Source: Dyadobacter sp. SG02 | GTDB taxonomy: Bacteria > Bacteroidota > Bacteroidia > Cytophagales > Spirosomataceae | DNA: 64,000 nucleotides | Assembly: GCF_900109045.1 (NCBI RefSeq) | Contig: NZ_FNYL01000012.1 | Span: 62,001-126,000 of the forward strand | Reading direction: 5' to 3' | Shown: positions 15,303 through 24,592 of the stretch, one piece after another | How the letters are laid out: every line of letters starts with the position of its first letter | Numbering within the stretch: the first letter of the stretch is position 1 | Made by a program: the position numbers and the translations under genes | The notes under the pieces: model-generated | The model's input: only the letters and a program-made list of their open reading frames with translations | Told to the model about the DNA's origin: nothing | Database searches by the model: none

Positions 15303-17309
15303 TTATTTCCGCTTTTTGGCCGCCTTTCTAAGTACTACTGCTCCGAGCGGAGGCAGGTCGAGGATCAACGAATGCGCTTTCCCGTGCCATTGGTGGCTTT
15401 CCGCGGTGACGGGCTCGTAGTTGATGATCCCGCTGCCGCCGAATTTTTCCGCGTCCGAATTGAATATCTCCTGCCAGCTTCCTTCCGAGATCACGCCCAC
15501 CCGATAGCTTTTCCGGGGAACCGGCGTCAGGTTCAGCGCGACGATCACATTGCGCTCTGGATCAGTTGATTTGCGGGCGTACACAAGCACTGAATTTTCG
15601 CGGTCCTGCGTATCGATCCACTCGAAACCGTCGTGCGAGAATGAGTAGTCGAACAATGCAGGCTCTTCCTTGTACAGTTTGTTGAGTGCAATCACGCATT
15701 CGCGGACGCCTTTGTGCGGCGCGTGTTCCAATAAATGCCAGTCGAGGCTCTGCTGGAAATTCCATTCGGAGGTTTGCCCGAACTCGCCGCCCATGAACAT
15801 CAGCTTCGTACCCGGGTGCGTGAACATGTACGTGAACATCAGGCGCAGATTCGCGAACTTCTGCCATTCGTCGCCGGGCATTTTGTTAATGAGCGATTTC
15901 TTGCCGTAAACGACCTCGTCATGCGAGAAAGGCAGCATGAAATTCTCCGAGAATGCATATACCAAACTGAAAGTGAGCTGATCCTGGTGCCATTTCCGGA
16001 ACGCCGGGTCTTTCTCAAAATACTTCAAAGTATCGTTCATCCAGCCCATCATCCATTTCATACCAAAACCTAATCCGCCCACAAATACAGGGCGCGATAC
16101 GCCCGGGAATGCGGTTGATTCTTCGGCAATCGTCTGAACATCCGGAAACTCGGTATAAACGGCGACATTCATTTCACGCAACAGGGAAATCGCTTCCAGG
16201 TTCTCGCGCCCGCCAAACTCGTTCGGTATCCATTCGCCATGTTTGCGTGAATAATCGAGGTACAGCATCGACGCCACGGCATCCACACGCAGGCCGTCGC
16301 AGTGATAGCGGTCCAGCCAGAAAATAGCATTACTGATCAGAAACGACCGTACTTCGTTTCTTCCATAATTGAAAATATAGCTCTTCCAATCGGGATGATA
16401 GCCTTTGCGAGGGTCTTCGTGCTCGTACAATGCCGTGCCGTCGAAGCGGAAAAGCCCGTGCGCATCGCCGGGGAAGTGCGAAGGGACCCAGTCCACATAC
16501 ACGCCGATACCCGCCTGGTGCAACTGGTCTACGAGGTACATCAACTCCTGCGGCGTACCCATACGCGACGAGCACGAGAAATAGCCCGTAATCTGGTACC
16601 CCCACGACGGCGCGTAAGGGTGCTCCATAACCGGCATCAGTTCCACGTGCGTGAAGCCCATTTCCTTCACGTAAGGCACGAGGCTTTCGGCGATTTCCTT
16701 ATAGGTAAGGTGCCTTTCCGGATCGGATGGGTCGCGCTGCCAGGAGCCCAAATGCACCTCGTACACCGAAGTCGGCGCATTCAGCTTGTTCTTTTCCCTG
16801 CGCACTTTCATCCACTCGGCGTCATTCCACTCGTACCAGGTATCCCAAACGATGGAAGCCGTGCGCGGAGCCACCTCGCACCAGAGCGCGAACGGGTCCG
16901 ATTTTTCGAGGTGCTGCCCGTCTTGCGAAATAATGTAGTATTTGTAAACTTCTCCTACCCCGACATTAGGTATCCAGCCCTCCCAGATCCCGGAGCTATC
17001 CCAGCGCGGCGCCAGCGAATGCGTGCCGTGGTTCCAGCCGTTGAAATTCCCGATCACCGACAGGTAGGTCGCATTGGGTGCCCACACTGCAAAATAGGTC
17101 CCTACCACCCCATTGACCTCCATCACATGCGAACCCAGCTTCTCATAAAGCTTGAAATGCTTGCCCTGACGGAACAAGTGTATGTCGAAGTCTGTAAAAC
17201 GGCTAATGGTTTCCACCGCATTCACCGACTGGGCCGCCACAGAAGTGCCGGCATCCTCGGCAGGATCGACGGTTGCGTTTGCTTTTTTCTTTTCGGTTGA
17301 CTTAGCCAT
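15303..17309 (-). CDS. glgB: 1,4-alpha-glucan branching enzyme
   Basis: A 668-residue GH13 glycogen branching enzyme, which makes alpha-1,6 branches in glycogen in the cytoplasm. A low-complexity Lys/Ala-rich lead of about 35 residues precedes the CBM48 domain (for example YFAVWAPNATYLSVIGNFNG). The catalytic barrel shows the GH13 regions: VYVDWVPSHFP, the nucleophile Asp in CDGLRVDAVASMLY, the acid Glu in QTIAEESTAFPG, and the third Asp in PFSHDEVVYGK. The C-terminal beta domain ends in a basic KKRK tail. Length is normal. No other glg gene lies nearby. Confidence 0.96.
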   Translation of the reverse strand: MAKSTEKKKANATVDPAEDAGTSVAAQSVNAVETISRFTDFDIHLFRQGKHFKLYEKLGSHVMEVNGVVGTYFAVWAPNATYLSVIGNFNGWNHGTHSLAPRWDSSGIWEGWIPNVGVGEVYKYYIISQDGQHLEKSDPFALWCEVAPRTASIVWDTWYEWNDAEWMKVRREKNKLNAPTSVYEVHLGSWQRDPSDPERHLTYKEIAESLVPYVKEMGFTHVELMPVMEHPYAPSWGYQITGYFSCSSRMGTPQELMYLVDQLHQAGIGVYVDWVPSHFPGDAHGLFRFDGTALYEHEDPRKGYHPDWKSYIFNYGRNEVRSFLISNAIFWLDRYHCDGLRVDAVASMLYLDYSRKHGEWIPNEFGGRENLEAISLLREMNVAVYTEFPDVQTIAEESTAFPGVSRPVFVGGLGFGMKWMMGWMNDTLKYFEKDPAFRKWHQDQLTFSLVYAFSENFMLPFSHDEVVYGKKSLINKMPGDEWQKFANLRLMFTYMFTHPGTKLMFMGGEFGQTSEWNFQQSLDWHLLEHAPHKGVRECVIALNKLYKEEPALFDYSFSHDGFEWIDTQDRENSVLVYARKSTDPERNVIVALNLTPVPRKSYRVGVISEGSWQEIFNSDAEKFGGSGIINYEPVTAESHQWHGKAHSLILDLPPLGAVVLRKAAKKRK

Positions 17310-17438
17310 TTGTTACTCTTCAATTAAAATGTGTAATCTGTTCGAGGACGTAAGATTTACAATTTTATTAAACTATTTATTAAAATGTATATATTTTTTG
17401 TCCCCTAGGTAACGTCCCGGGCGCCACTTGAAGACAAA

Positions 17439-18647
17439 TCAGATGTTGCCTGCGGCCTTTTCTACCTGATCCAGAACGCGCATGATGTTGCCGCCCCATA
17501 TTTTTTCGATATCCTTCGCAGAATAGCCTCTTTTAACCAGTTCCTCGGTGATCGCACCGATCTGGCTAACGTCCTGCAAACCCACGACTTCGCCTCCCCC
17601 ATCCATATCCATGCCAATGCCGACGTGATCCACGCTCGTAAGTTTGATCACGTGCTCGATGTGGTTCACCGCGTCCTGCACCGTAGGCATATCCGATTTG
17701 TACTTTTCATTGATCGCCTTCATTTCATCACGCAGGGCTTTCTTATCCGCGTCCGAAAAGTCGGTCTGGCGGATTTTAAGGCGCAATGCTTTCAACGACA
17801 TTTCGTGCGGCTCGGAAGGCTTTTTCACAAAGCCGGGCACAAAGTTGATCTGGATCACACCGCCGTTTTTGGCCAGCGTTTTGATCATGTCGTCGGTCAT
17901 GTTACGCGGCACATCGCACAATGCGCGGCACGACGAATGCGAAGCGATCACAGGCGTTTTCGTGAGTTTGATCACATCGTAGAAAGTGGAGTCGGAAACG
18001 TGCGAAATGTCGACCATAATACCCAAACGGTTCATTTCCTTTACCACCTCTTCCCCAAATGCGCTCAGTCCGTTGAATTCCGGGCCGTCGCCGTCTGTCG
18101 AAGAGTCGCAAATGTCGTTGTTCAGCGAATGCGAAAGGGTAATGTAGCGCAGGCCGAGGTCATAATAGAGTTTCAGATTTGTGATGTCCTTCCCAACCGG
18201 CCAGCCATTTTCCATACCGATAAAAACGGAGCGTTTGCCTTCTTTTTGTAAAAGGTAGGCATCTTTGGAAGTGGTGGCCAGTCCACAGGTCTGCGGATTG
18301 GCCTTCACAGCCTCGTGGATTTTGTCAAAAATCGCCAGTGCCTTCTTCTTGGCTTCCGCATTTGCGGCTTCTGTGCGCTTACCCTGCCCGAGGTAGACGG
18401 CGAAAAACATCCCGTCCATTCCGCCCCGGATCATGCGGGGGAAATCGATCTGTGAGCGCTCTTTTTCAAAATCGTGCTCCACGGCTACGTCGAAGCCGGG
18501 CTTCATCATGTTTATAGGAACATCGGCGTGGGTGTCGATGGTGAGTGCCGCGGCGTGGATCTTTTTGGCCTTGTCGGACATCACGGGCGATGCGAGTTGC
18601 GCATGCGTAAGCGCGGGAACGAGTAACAGGAGTAAAAACCTTTTCAT
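17439..18647 (-). CDS. Membrane dipeptidase-like metallopeptidase, M19
   Basis: A 402-residue exported peptidase of family M19 (renal dipeptidase type), which hydrolyses dipeptides with a binuclear zinc site. Signal peptide: FLLLLLVPALTHAQ. Metal ligands are visible as His and Asp in TIDTHADVP, Glu in IGMENGWPVG, and His in ISHVSD and ASHSSCRALC. Asp in GIGMDMDGGG follows. Length is typical. It stands alone and is divergent from the acetolactate decarboxylase gene, 216 bases apart. Confidence 0.92.
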   Translation of the reverse strand: MKRFLLLLLVPALTHAQLASPVMSDKAKKIHAAALTIDTHADVPINMMKPGFDVAVEHDFEKERSQIDFPRMIRGGMDGMFFAVYLGQGKRTEAANAEAKKKALAIFDKIHEAVKANPQTCGLATTSKDAYLLQKEGKRSVFIGMENGWPVGKDITNLKLYYDLGLRYITLSHSLNNDICDSSTDGDGPEFNGLSAFGEEVVKEMNRLGIMVDISHVSDSTFYDVIKLTKTPVIASHSSCRALCDVPRNMTDDMIKTLAKNGGVIQINFVPGFVKKPSEPHEMSLKALRLKIRQTDFSDADKKALRDEMKAINEKYKSDMPTVQDAVNHIEHVIKLTSVDHVGIGMDMDGGGEVVGLQDVSQIGAITEELVKRGYSAKDIEKIWGGNIMRVLDQVEKAAGNI

Positions 18648-18863
18648 TTTCTGGAGTAATTGGTGATTGGTAAAGGAATATTAGCTGTTTTTAAATTGAT
18701 CTTTTTTTACCGCAATGTCAACTACCGCCCCGCTTTCCCTCCTATTCTCCTAATTATCCCCGGTCAGATGCTATAATGCCTTTGAATAGAATGTCACCGC
18801 GCGCTTTGCAAAGATTCGCCCGTATGCCGTCATTTGTAACCATTTGCCAAACCCTTTCCGCTC

Positions 18864-19691
18864 ATGGTTCGTCTTTCCGCATTTCCCAAGATCATCTTCC
18901 ATTGCCTCGTGGCTGGATTTGCAATCGGCTTTTTCGCAACTGACAGCTTCGCGCAATCCGCCAGAAAACGCCACACAACAGCACCCGAACAGGATTTTAT
19001 GTACCAGTATTCGATCATCGACGCGCTGATGGCCGGTGTTTTCGACGGTGACCTGACGATCGGGCAACTCAAAAAGAAAGGCGATTTCGGGGTAGGCACA
19101 TTCAACAGGGTCGACGGTGAGTTGCTGGTCGACAAAGGGCATGTTTACAAAATCAGCTATGACGGCTCGGTGAAGGAAGTCCCCGATTCCGACAGCACTT
19201 CCGCCGCATTTGTGAAATTCTTCCAAGCCGATACGGTGATCCATTTGAATGGCCCGGGGCTTACTTACGAAAAAGTACAGGAACAGCTCAAACACATCCT
19301 GAATCCGAACGGCATTTACGCATTAAGGATTTCCGCCGCTTTCCCGACCATGACCACCCGCGCCGAAAAGCCGGCTGGCAAGCCGTACACTTCGTTACCC
19401 GAGCACCTGAAACACAACCAGGTTGTTTTTGAATTGAAAAACACCAAAGGCGTTTGCGCCGGCTTCCTGCTACCGCCCTACCTGGCTCGTACCAATGTGC
19501 CAGGGTTCCATTTGCATTATCTGGCGGACGACCACAAGTCGGGCGGGCACATTTTCAGTTTCACTGCCGATGCGGTTACCATCGAAGTCGACTTTGCCAA
19601 AGGCTTCACCATTGAAAACAATACCAACGCGGAGTTTGGCAAAGTAAACCTCCAACCCGACCGCGGCGCCGAATTGAAAAAAATCGAATAG
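18864..19691 (+). CDS. budA: Acetolactate decarboxylase, exported form
   Basis: A 275-residue alpha-acetolactate decarboxylase, converting acetolactate to acetoin and CO2. Family landmarks are GVGTFNRVDGELLVDKG, AFPTMTTRAEKP, LPPYLARTNVPGFHLHYLA (zinc-binding His-x-His) and KSGGHIFSF (third His). The enzyme is usually cytoplasmic, but here the N-terminus (LVAGFAIGFFATDSFAQ) reads as a cleavable signal peptide. Start at ATG 18864 is the first in frame that includes it. No acetolactate synthase lies nearby, so the gene is not in a butanediol operon here. Confidence 0.93.
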   Translation: MVRLSAFPKIIFHCLVAGFAIGFFATDSFAQSARKRHTTAPEQDFMYQYSIIDALMAGVFDGDLTIGQLKKKGDFGVGTFNRVDGELLVDKGHVYKISYDGSVKEVPDSDSTSAAFVKFFQADTVIHLNGPGLTYEKVQEQLKHILNPNGIYALRISAAFPTMTTRAEKPAGKPYTSLPEHLKHNQVVFELKNTKGVCAGFLLPPYLARTNVPGFHLHYLADDHKSGGHIFSFTADAVTIEVDFAKGFTIENNTNAEFGKVNLQPDRGAELKKIE

Positions 19692-19729
19692 CACCGCAGC
19701 ATTGCCGCAATTCCATTAGGGCGCAGAAC

Positions 19730-19759
19730 TTGCCGTCTAGCCTTACAGCATTATATTTA
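19730..19759 (+). promoter_or_regulatory. Promoter of the serine hydrolase gene
   Basis: TTG (19730-19732), 19 bases, then TATATTTA (19752-19759): a near-perfect Bacteroidota promoter, 22 bases before the ATG at 19782. Confidence 0.6.
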
Positions 19760-19781
19760 CGCCTGATTTTTACCCGCTTCC

Positions 19782-20792
19782 ATGAAAAACAGCCTCCTGC
19801 TAACGTTCCTCATCCTGTTTTCCGCCGGCGCCGCCAATGCGCAGGTGACCTATTTTGCGGATCTGATAGGCAAGGGCTTCAAACAAGCGACGATCGTCCA
19901 GGCTTCCGACTACGAAGGCAGCGTTACCTGCACCCTTATTCGAAAAACAACACCCGAAAAAAGTGCCAAAGCGGTACTTTACGTGCACGGCTTCAACGAC
20001 TATTTCTTCCAGGAGGAAATGGCCGAGCGGTACATTAAAGAAGGTTTCAACTTTTACGCCATCGATCTGCGGAAATATGGGCGCTCGTGGCTCAGTCATC
20101 AGAAGTTCAACAACGTCCGCGACCTTTCGGAATATTATGCCGACCTCGACACAGCCCTCGCGGTAATCAAGGGCGAGGGTAATGAAAAGGTGCTTTTGAG
20201 CGGGCATTCGCTGGGCGGGCTGATCATCTCGCTGTATGCAAGCGAGCGCGCGGGCAAGGAGAAGTTCGACGCGGTGTTGCTTAACAGCCCGATGTTTGCT
20301 TTGAATATCAAATCCGGCCTTAAAAAAACTGCTTTACCCCTGCTGCTAAAAAGAGCCGAAAAACACCCCGAAACCAACTTCGACCTGGGTATTAATCCGC
20401 TTTATGGTGAAAGTTTGCACATTACCGCCCACGGGGAATGGTCGTACAGTCTTGGTTTGAAGCCGTTTATCGCGCCGCCTGTCAATCTCGGGTGGATACG
20501 CGCGGTGTATCATGCGCAGGAACGACTTGCACAAGGCGTTACCATCAATAAACCGGTGCTGGTGCTGCATGCGGCCAAATCCATCGACGAGAAAAAATGG
20601 AGCGACCTTTTCTTCACCGGCGATGCTGTGCTGAATGTCGAGGATATTGCCCGCCAAGGCCAGAATATTGTAGGTCAATACAGCATCCAGGCCGTTCAGG
20701 GCGGTATGCACGACCTGATCCTTTCCAAGCAGCCCGTCCGCGACGAAGTGTATTCCACCATTTTCAATTGGGCCAAACGGACAGTTAAGTAG
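19782..20792 (+). CDS. Exported alpha/beta hydrolase (S33, lysophospholipase-like)
   Basis: A 336-residue alpha/beta hydrolase with a signal peptide (LLLTFLILFSAGAANAQ). Features: the oxyanion region VLYVHGFNDYF, the nucleophile elbow SGHSLGGLI, and a C-terminal catalytic His in VQGGMHDLILS. This arrangement matches the serine aminopeptidase S33 or lysophospholipase-like group. The substrate is unknown, probably an ester in the periplasm. A GC-rich hairpin follows the stop (20802-20824). Confidence 0.85.
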   Translation: MKNSLLLTFLILFSAGAANAQVTYFADLIGKGFKQATIVQASDYEGSVTCTLIRKTTPEKSAKAVLYVHGFNDYFFQEEMAERYIKEGFNFYAIDLRKYGRSWLSHQKFNNVRDLSEYYADLDTALAVIKGEGNEKVLLSGHSLGGLIISLYASERAGKEKFDAVLLNSPMFALNIKSGLKKTALPLLLKRAEKHPETNFDLGINPLYGESLHITAHGEWSYSLGLKPFIAPPVNLGWIRAVYHAQERLAQGVTINKPVLVLHAAKSIDEKKWSDLFFTGDAVLNVEDIARQGQNIVGQYSIQAVQGGMHDLILSKQPVRDEVYSTIFNWAKRTVK

Positions 20793-20801
20793 CCCTCCCC
20801 G

Positions 20802-20824
20802 CATGGAATGCCCCGCATTCCATG
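20802..20824 (+). terminator. Strong hairpin between hydrolase and response regulator
   Basis: CATGGAATGC (20802-20811), loop CCC, GCATTCCATG (20815-20824): a perfect 10-base-pair stem, 10 bases after the stop. No T-run follows, so it may be a weak terminator or an RNA-stability element. Confidence 0.5.
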
Positions 20825-20883
20825 AATGTCGACTTCAGATTTCCTCCAAAATTTGTAGTTTCATTTGCACAAACATCACTGCT

Positions 20884-21561
20884 ATGAAACTGCTGCTCAT
20901 TGAAGACGAAAAAGCGCTGGCTACCAGCATACAAAACTATTTTCAGCGCGAAAACTTCATTTGCGAATGGGCGGCGGATTACCGGACGGCCGTGGAGAAG
21001 ATCAATATTTACCGGTACGATTGCGTGCTGGTGGATTTGATGCTGCCCGATGGCGATGGTCTGGACGCCGTTCGGGAGCTGAAACGGACCTTCCCGGAGA
21101 CGGGTATCATCATTATTTCAGCCAAAAACTCGCTCGACGACCGCATTACCGGCCTGAACCTCGGCTCGGACGATTACCTGACCAAGCCATTCCACCTTTC
21201 GGAGCTCAATGCGCGCGTGCAGGCTGTCATACGCAGGCGAAGCTTTCAGGGCAGCCAGCAAATACGTTTCGGGAAAATCCAGATCGATCCGCAGGAGCAT
21301 TTGGTACTCGTAGATCAGCAGGAAATTGTGCTCACGCGCAAGGAATACGACCTGCTCGTGTACCTGATCGCCAACAAAAACCGCGTGCTGACCAAGGAAT
21401 CCATCGCCGAGCACCTCTGGGGCGACGATGCGGATTTAATGGACAATTTTGATTTTATATACACACACATTAAAAACCTGCGAAAGAAGCTCATGGACAA
21501 GGGCTGCCCCGATTACCTGAAATCCATTTACGGCGTCGGCTATAAATTCAGCGAGCAATGA
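20884..21561 (+). CDS. OmpR-family response regulator
   Basis: A 225-residue two-component response regulator starting at the ATG at 20884 (MKLLLIEDEKALATSI); an upstream in-frame start at 20803 would fall in the hairpin and is rejected. The receiver domain has the acidic pair IEDE, the phospho-acceptor Asp in CVLVDLMLPDGDG (about residue 51), Ser in IISAKN and Lys in DYLTKPF. The C-terminal winged helix (ARKEYDLLVYL-like ending YLKSIYGVGYKFSEQ) is the OmpR/PhoB type. It overlaps the histidine kinase by 4 bases (ATGA). Confidence 0.95.
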   Translation: MKLLLIEDEKALATSIQNYFQRENFICEWAADYRTAVEKINIYRYDCVLVDLMLPDGDGLDAVRELKRTFPETGIIIISAKNSLDDRITGLNLGSDDYLTKPFHLSELNARVQAVIRRRSFQGSQQIRFGKIQIDPQEHLVLVDQQEIVLTRKEYDLLVYLIANKNRVLTKESIAEHLWGDDADLMDNFDFIYTHIKNLRKKLMDKGCPDYLKSIYGVGYKFSEQ

Positions 21562-22811
21562 AACTGCTGGAACGCATTCTCAAATACCAGATTATCACCT
21601 CGTTGTGCGTGCTCACCCTGGGCGCCATATTGTTCTATTTTTCAGTCGATTACCTGATAGACAGGGAAGTGAACAAAGAGCTGATGCGCAGCAAGTCGAA
21701 GGTAAGCTGGCAGTTGCGGCATATCGACGAACTGCCCGTGTACATCCTGCAACTCGGCGACAGCCTGCAACTCGATCAGGTACGCTATCCGGGGCAAATG
21801 GTGCTGGTGGAGCGTAAGTTGTTCAACGAGTTTGAAAACGAATACCAGCCCTACCGGCAACTGATCTTCTACGAACGCGTCGAAGGAGGCTGGTACCGGG
21901 TGACAATCAGCAAGTTACTAGCCCAGCGAAAGCAGTTACTGGAAGCAGTAGTAATGACCGTGACGTTCATTGTGGCATTACTCCTGGTATCCCTGCTTGT
22001 GCTGAACAGCTGGCTTTCCCGCCGGCTCTGGCGGCCGTTTTACAAGACTTTGCGTGCTTTGGATTCGTACGAGGTCGAGAAACACGAGGTACTTACTTTT
22101 CCCAAACAGCATACCGTCGAATTTGAGCAGTTGAACCAGTCGGTGACACAATTTACGGACCGCCTTGCCGCAACTTACCAGAACCTGAAAGAATTTACCG
22201 AGAATGCCTCGCATGAAATACAGACGCCCCTGGCGGTGATTTTATCCAAAATTGAAGGGCTGTTTCAGGATGAGAGCCTGAAAGAGTCGCAACTGGTGGC
22301 ACTATCGGAAATCAGCGAAGCGGCCAACCGGCTTGCCAAGCTGAACCAGGCATTATTATTGCTTACCAAGATTGAAAACCGGCAGTTTTTGGCGGGAACC
22401 GAACCGATCAGCCTGGTACCGATCATCAACCGGAAACTCCGCGATCTGGAAGATTTGATCGAGCAGCGGGAGATTACCGTCAAAACGGACATCGAACCAA
22501 CGGGACCGGTAATGCACCCGGCATTGGCGGAAGTACTGGTCAATAATTTGCTGACCAATGCGATACGGTACAACGTAAATGGGGGAACGATTGATATTAT
22601 GCTCAATGCGGGCAAGCTGGTCGTGCGCAACACCGGGGCGCCGATCCATATCGACCCGGAGCTGATGTTCGAACGGTTCCGGAAAGAAGGCACGCATTCG
22701 GCCTCGCTCGGGTTAGGGCTCGCATTGGCCAAAACGATCTGTCAGGTGAACGGGCAAACGCTCACTTACGAAACCGACGGTCCGTGGCACATTCTCACGG
22801 TGACCTGGTAA
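21558..22811 (+). CDS. Sensor histidine kinase
   Basis: A 417-residue membrane histidine kinase, partner of the preceding regulator. Two membrane segments flank a short periplasmic sensor: about residues 10-35 (ITSLCVLTLGAILFYFSV) and 135-155 (VMTVTFIVALLLVSLLVL). The phospho-acceptor His is in FTENASHEIQTPLAVILSK. The ATPase has the N box NLLTNAIRYN, G1-like VVRNTG, F box MFERFRK and G2 SLGLGLALAK. The ATGA overlap implies translational coupling. The signal is unknown; the downstream HtrA protease could belong to the same envelope response, but it has its own upstream region. Confidence 0.93.
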   Translation: MKLLERILKYQIITSLCVLTLGAILFYFSVDYLIDREVNKELMRSKSKVSWQLRHIDELPVYILQLGDSLQLDQVRYPGQMVLVERKLFNEFENEYQPYRQLIFYERVEGGWYRVTISKLLAQRKQLLEAVVMTVTFIVALLLVSLLVLNSWLSRRLWRPFYKTLRALDSYEVEKHEVLTFPKQHTVEFEQLNQSVTQFTDRLAATYQNLKEFTENASHEIQTPLAVILSKIEGLFQDESLKESQLVALSEISEAANRLAKLNQALLLLTKIENRQFLAGTEPISLVPIINRKLRDLEDLIEQREITVKTDIEPTGPVMHPALAEVLVNNLLTNAIRYNVNGGTIDIMLNAGKLVVRNTGAPIHIDPELMFERFRKEGTHSASLGLGLALAKTICQVNGQTLTYETDGPWHILTVTW

Positions 22812-22844
22812 CGATATCAAAATTTTTCATGGCTAGTAGTGAAT

Positions 22845-22875
22845 AAAGGGAGGGTTTCTGACTCTCCTTTTTTTA
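22845..22875 (+). terminator. Probable terminator of the two-component operon
   Basis: AAAGGGAG (22845-22852) pairs imperfectly with CTCTCCTTT (22863-22871), followed by a T-run. It lies 34 bases after the kinase stop. Confidence 0.5.
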
Positions 22876-22980
22876 TGTATTTCAAAAAAAATTGCAACTA
22901 CAAATTGTCTTCAGAATTCACACAGAATTGCCACAGGATCGCTACTGAAATTTGAACAACACTTAATCAATTTAATAGCG

Positions 22981-24519
22981 ATGACAACAACCCGTAGTTT
23001 CAGAAAAATAGCAACAGTAGCCCTCGCATCCGCATTACTGGGCGGAACCTCCTACGCTACGTACGAACATTTTGGCAAACCCGATACCATTTCGACCTGG
23101 GTAAATAATGCGACCCCGTTTATGAAAGCCCGGCTGGACGGTAAGTCAGGCGCGGTAACGACCGGCGCGGAAGCTACCGCCGGCCCGGCGGCGATGATCC
23201 CCGCCGACTTTTCCTTCGCTTCCAAAAAAGCCACCGCAGCCGTGGTACACATTAAATCGACCTTGAAACCTGAGCGTACCGTCAGTCAAATGCAGATACC
23301 GGAAGAGTTCAGGGATTTCTTCGGCGGTCGCAGCCCGTTTGGTCAACAGGCACCCGAAGGCAAAATGGAGAAACCGCAAGCTACCGGCTCGGGCGTGATC
23401 ATCAATCCCGACGGCTACATCGTGACCAACAACCACGTGATCCAGGGCGCCGAAACACTGGAAGTGACCCTCGCCGACAAGCATACTTACAAGGCGAAAG
23501 TGATCGGCAGCGACCCGAATACCGACATCGCATTGATCAAGATCGATGCGAAAAATCTGCCCGCATTGTCCTTCGGCAACTCCGAGAATGTACAGGTGGG
23601 GCAATGGGTACTGGCAGTTGGTAACCCTTACAATCTGACCTCGACCGTTACTGCGGGCATTGTGAGCGCGAAAGGACGCAGCATTAACATCCTCGGCGAG
23701 AATGCGAAGGCGCCGATCGAATCCTTCATTCAAACCGACGCGGCGGTGAACCCCGGCAACTCCGGCGGTGCATTGGTGGATTTGAATGGTAACCTGATCG
23801 GTATCAATACCGCCATTGCCAGTCAAACAGGCTCGTTTGCCGGTTATTCGTTCGCGGTCCCTTCGAGCATTGCCCACAAAGTGGTGGAAGATATTTCCAA
23901 ATTCGGTTCCGTGCAACGTGGGTACCTGGGTGTAGGCATCAGCGAAGTAGATGCGGCGAAAGTCAAATCGTTTGACCTGAAAGTGGATGAAGGCGTACGC
24001 GTAGAGAATTTTGCGGATGAAAGTGCCGCGAAAGAGGCCGGCATCAAAATCGGCGATGTGATCACCCAAATCGACGGCCATGCCATTACCAGCGTACCGC
24101 AATTGCAGGAAGCCATCGCCCAGCACAAACCATCCGACAAAGTGTCCGTGAATGTGAACCGCGATGGCGTTGAAAAAGTGGTAACCGTTACGTTGAAGGG
24201 CATTTCGGAACCTTCCGTAGCCGACCGCTCGTCGTCCGCCGTCATGGAGCAACTGGGCATCGAGTTGAAAGACCTGACCAATCAGCAGAAAAAAGAGTAC
24301 GGAATCGGTTCCGGCGCGCAGGTAACCTCGATTAATGCAGGCAAAATCCGCCAGGGTACCGATATGGAAGAAGGTTTTGTAATAACTAAAATCGATAAAA
24401 CACCGGTTGCCAATGCCCGTGAAGCAGTGAAAATGCTGCAAGGCAAAAAAGGCGGGGTGATGATCGAAGGGCTTTATCCCGGCAACGATGAAACCCAATA
24501 TTTTGCCATCGGCTTATAG
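22981..24519 (+). CDS. degP: Do-family periplasmic serine protease (DegP/HtrA)
   Basis: A 512-residue HtrA protease and chaperone acting on misfolded envelope proteins. An N-terminal hydrophobic segment (TVALASALLGGTSYATY) acts as signal or anchor. The trypsin-like triad is visible: His in VTNNHVIQGAE, Asp in PNTDIALIKID and Ser in NPGNSGGALVDL. Two PDZ domains follow: the first around RGYLGVGISEVDAAKVKSF, with GIKIGDVITQIDGHAI, and a shorter second near the C-terminus with GFVITKIDKTPVANA. Length fits the family. A perfect 11-base-pair terminator follows. Confidence 0.95.
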   Translation: MTTTRSFRKIATVALASALLGGTSYATYEHFGKPDTISTWVNNATPFMKARLDGKSGAVTTGAEATAGPAAMIPADFSFASKKATAAVVHIKSTLKPERTVSQMQIPEEFRDFFGGRSPFGQQAPEGKMEKPQATGSGVIINPDGYIVTNNHVIQGAETLEVTLADKHTYKAKVIGSDPNTDIALIKIDAKNLPALSFGNSENVQVGQWVLAVGNPYNLTSTVTAGIVSAKGRSINILGENAKAPIESFIQTDAAVNPGNSGGALVDLNGNLIGINTAIASQTGSFAGYSFAVPSSIAHKVVEDISKFGSVQRGYLGVGISEVDAAKVKSFDLKVDEGVRVENFADESAAKEAGIKIGDVITQIDGHAITSVPQLQEAIAQHKPSDKVSVNVNRDGVEKVVTVTLKGISEPSVADRSSSAVMEQLGIELKDLTNQQKKEYGIGSGAQVTSINAGKIRQGTDMEEGFVITKIDKTPVANAREAVKMLQGKKGGVMIEGLYPGNDETQYFAIGL

Positions 24520-24527
24520 TAAACCCC

Positions 24528-24576
24528 GGCCTTCCGGGTTAAGCACCTGGAAAATGCGTTTCCCGGAAGGCCTTTT
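24528..24576 (+). terminator. Terminator after degP
   Basis: GGCCTTCCGGG (24528-24538) pairs perfectly with CCCGGAAGGCC (24562-24572), then TTTT. The loop is 23 bases. It ends just before the next gene. Confidence 0.75.
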
Positions 24577-24592
24577 AAAATGACCCATTCAA

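Noticed and set aside
16302..17300. A 332-codon frame antisense to glgB
   Set aside because: It mirrors the branching enzyme codons and has no recognisable motif.
20803..20883. Upstream start for the response regulator
   Set aside because: It would translate through a perfect hairpin; the receiver domain begins exactly at the ATG at 20884.
23146..24498. A 450-codon open frame antisense to degP
   Set aside because: GC-rich codon bias of degP creates a long antisense frame; composition (His/Arg/Gly/Phe-rich) has no domain, and the sense frame is a clear HtrA protease.
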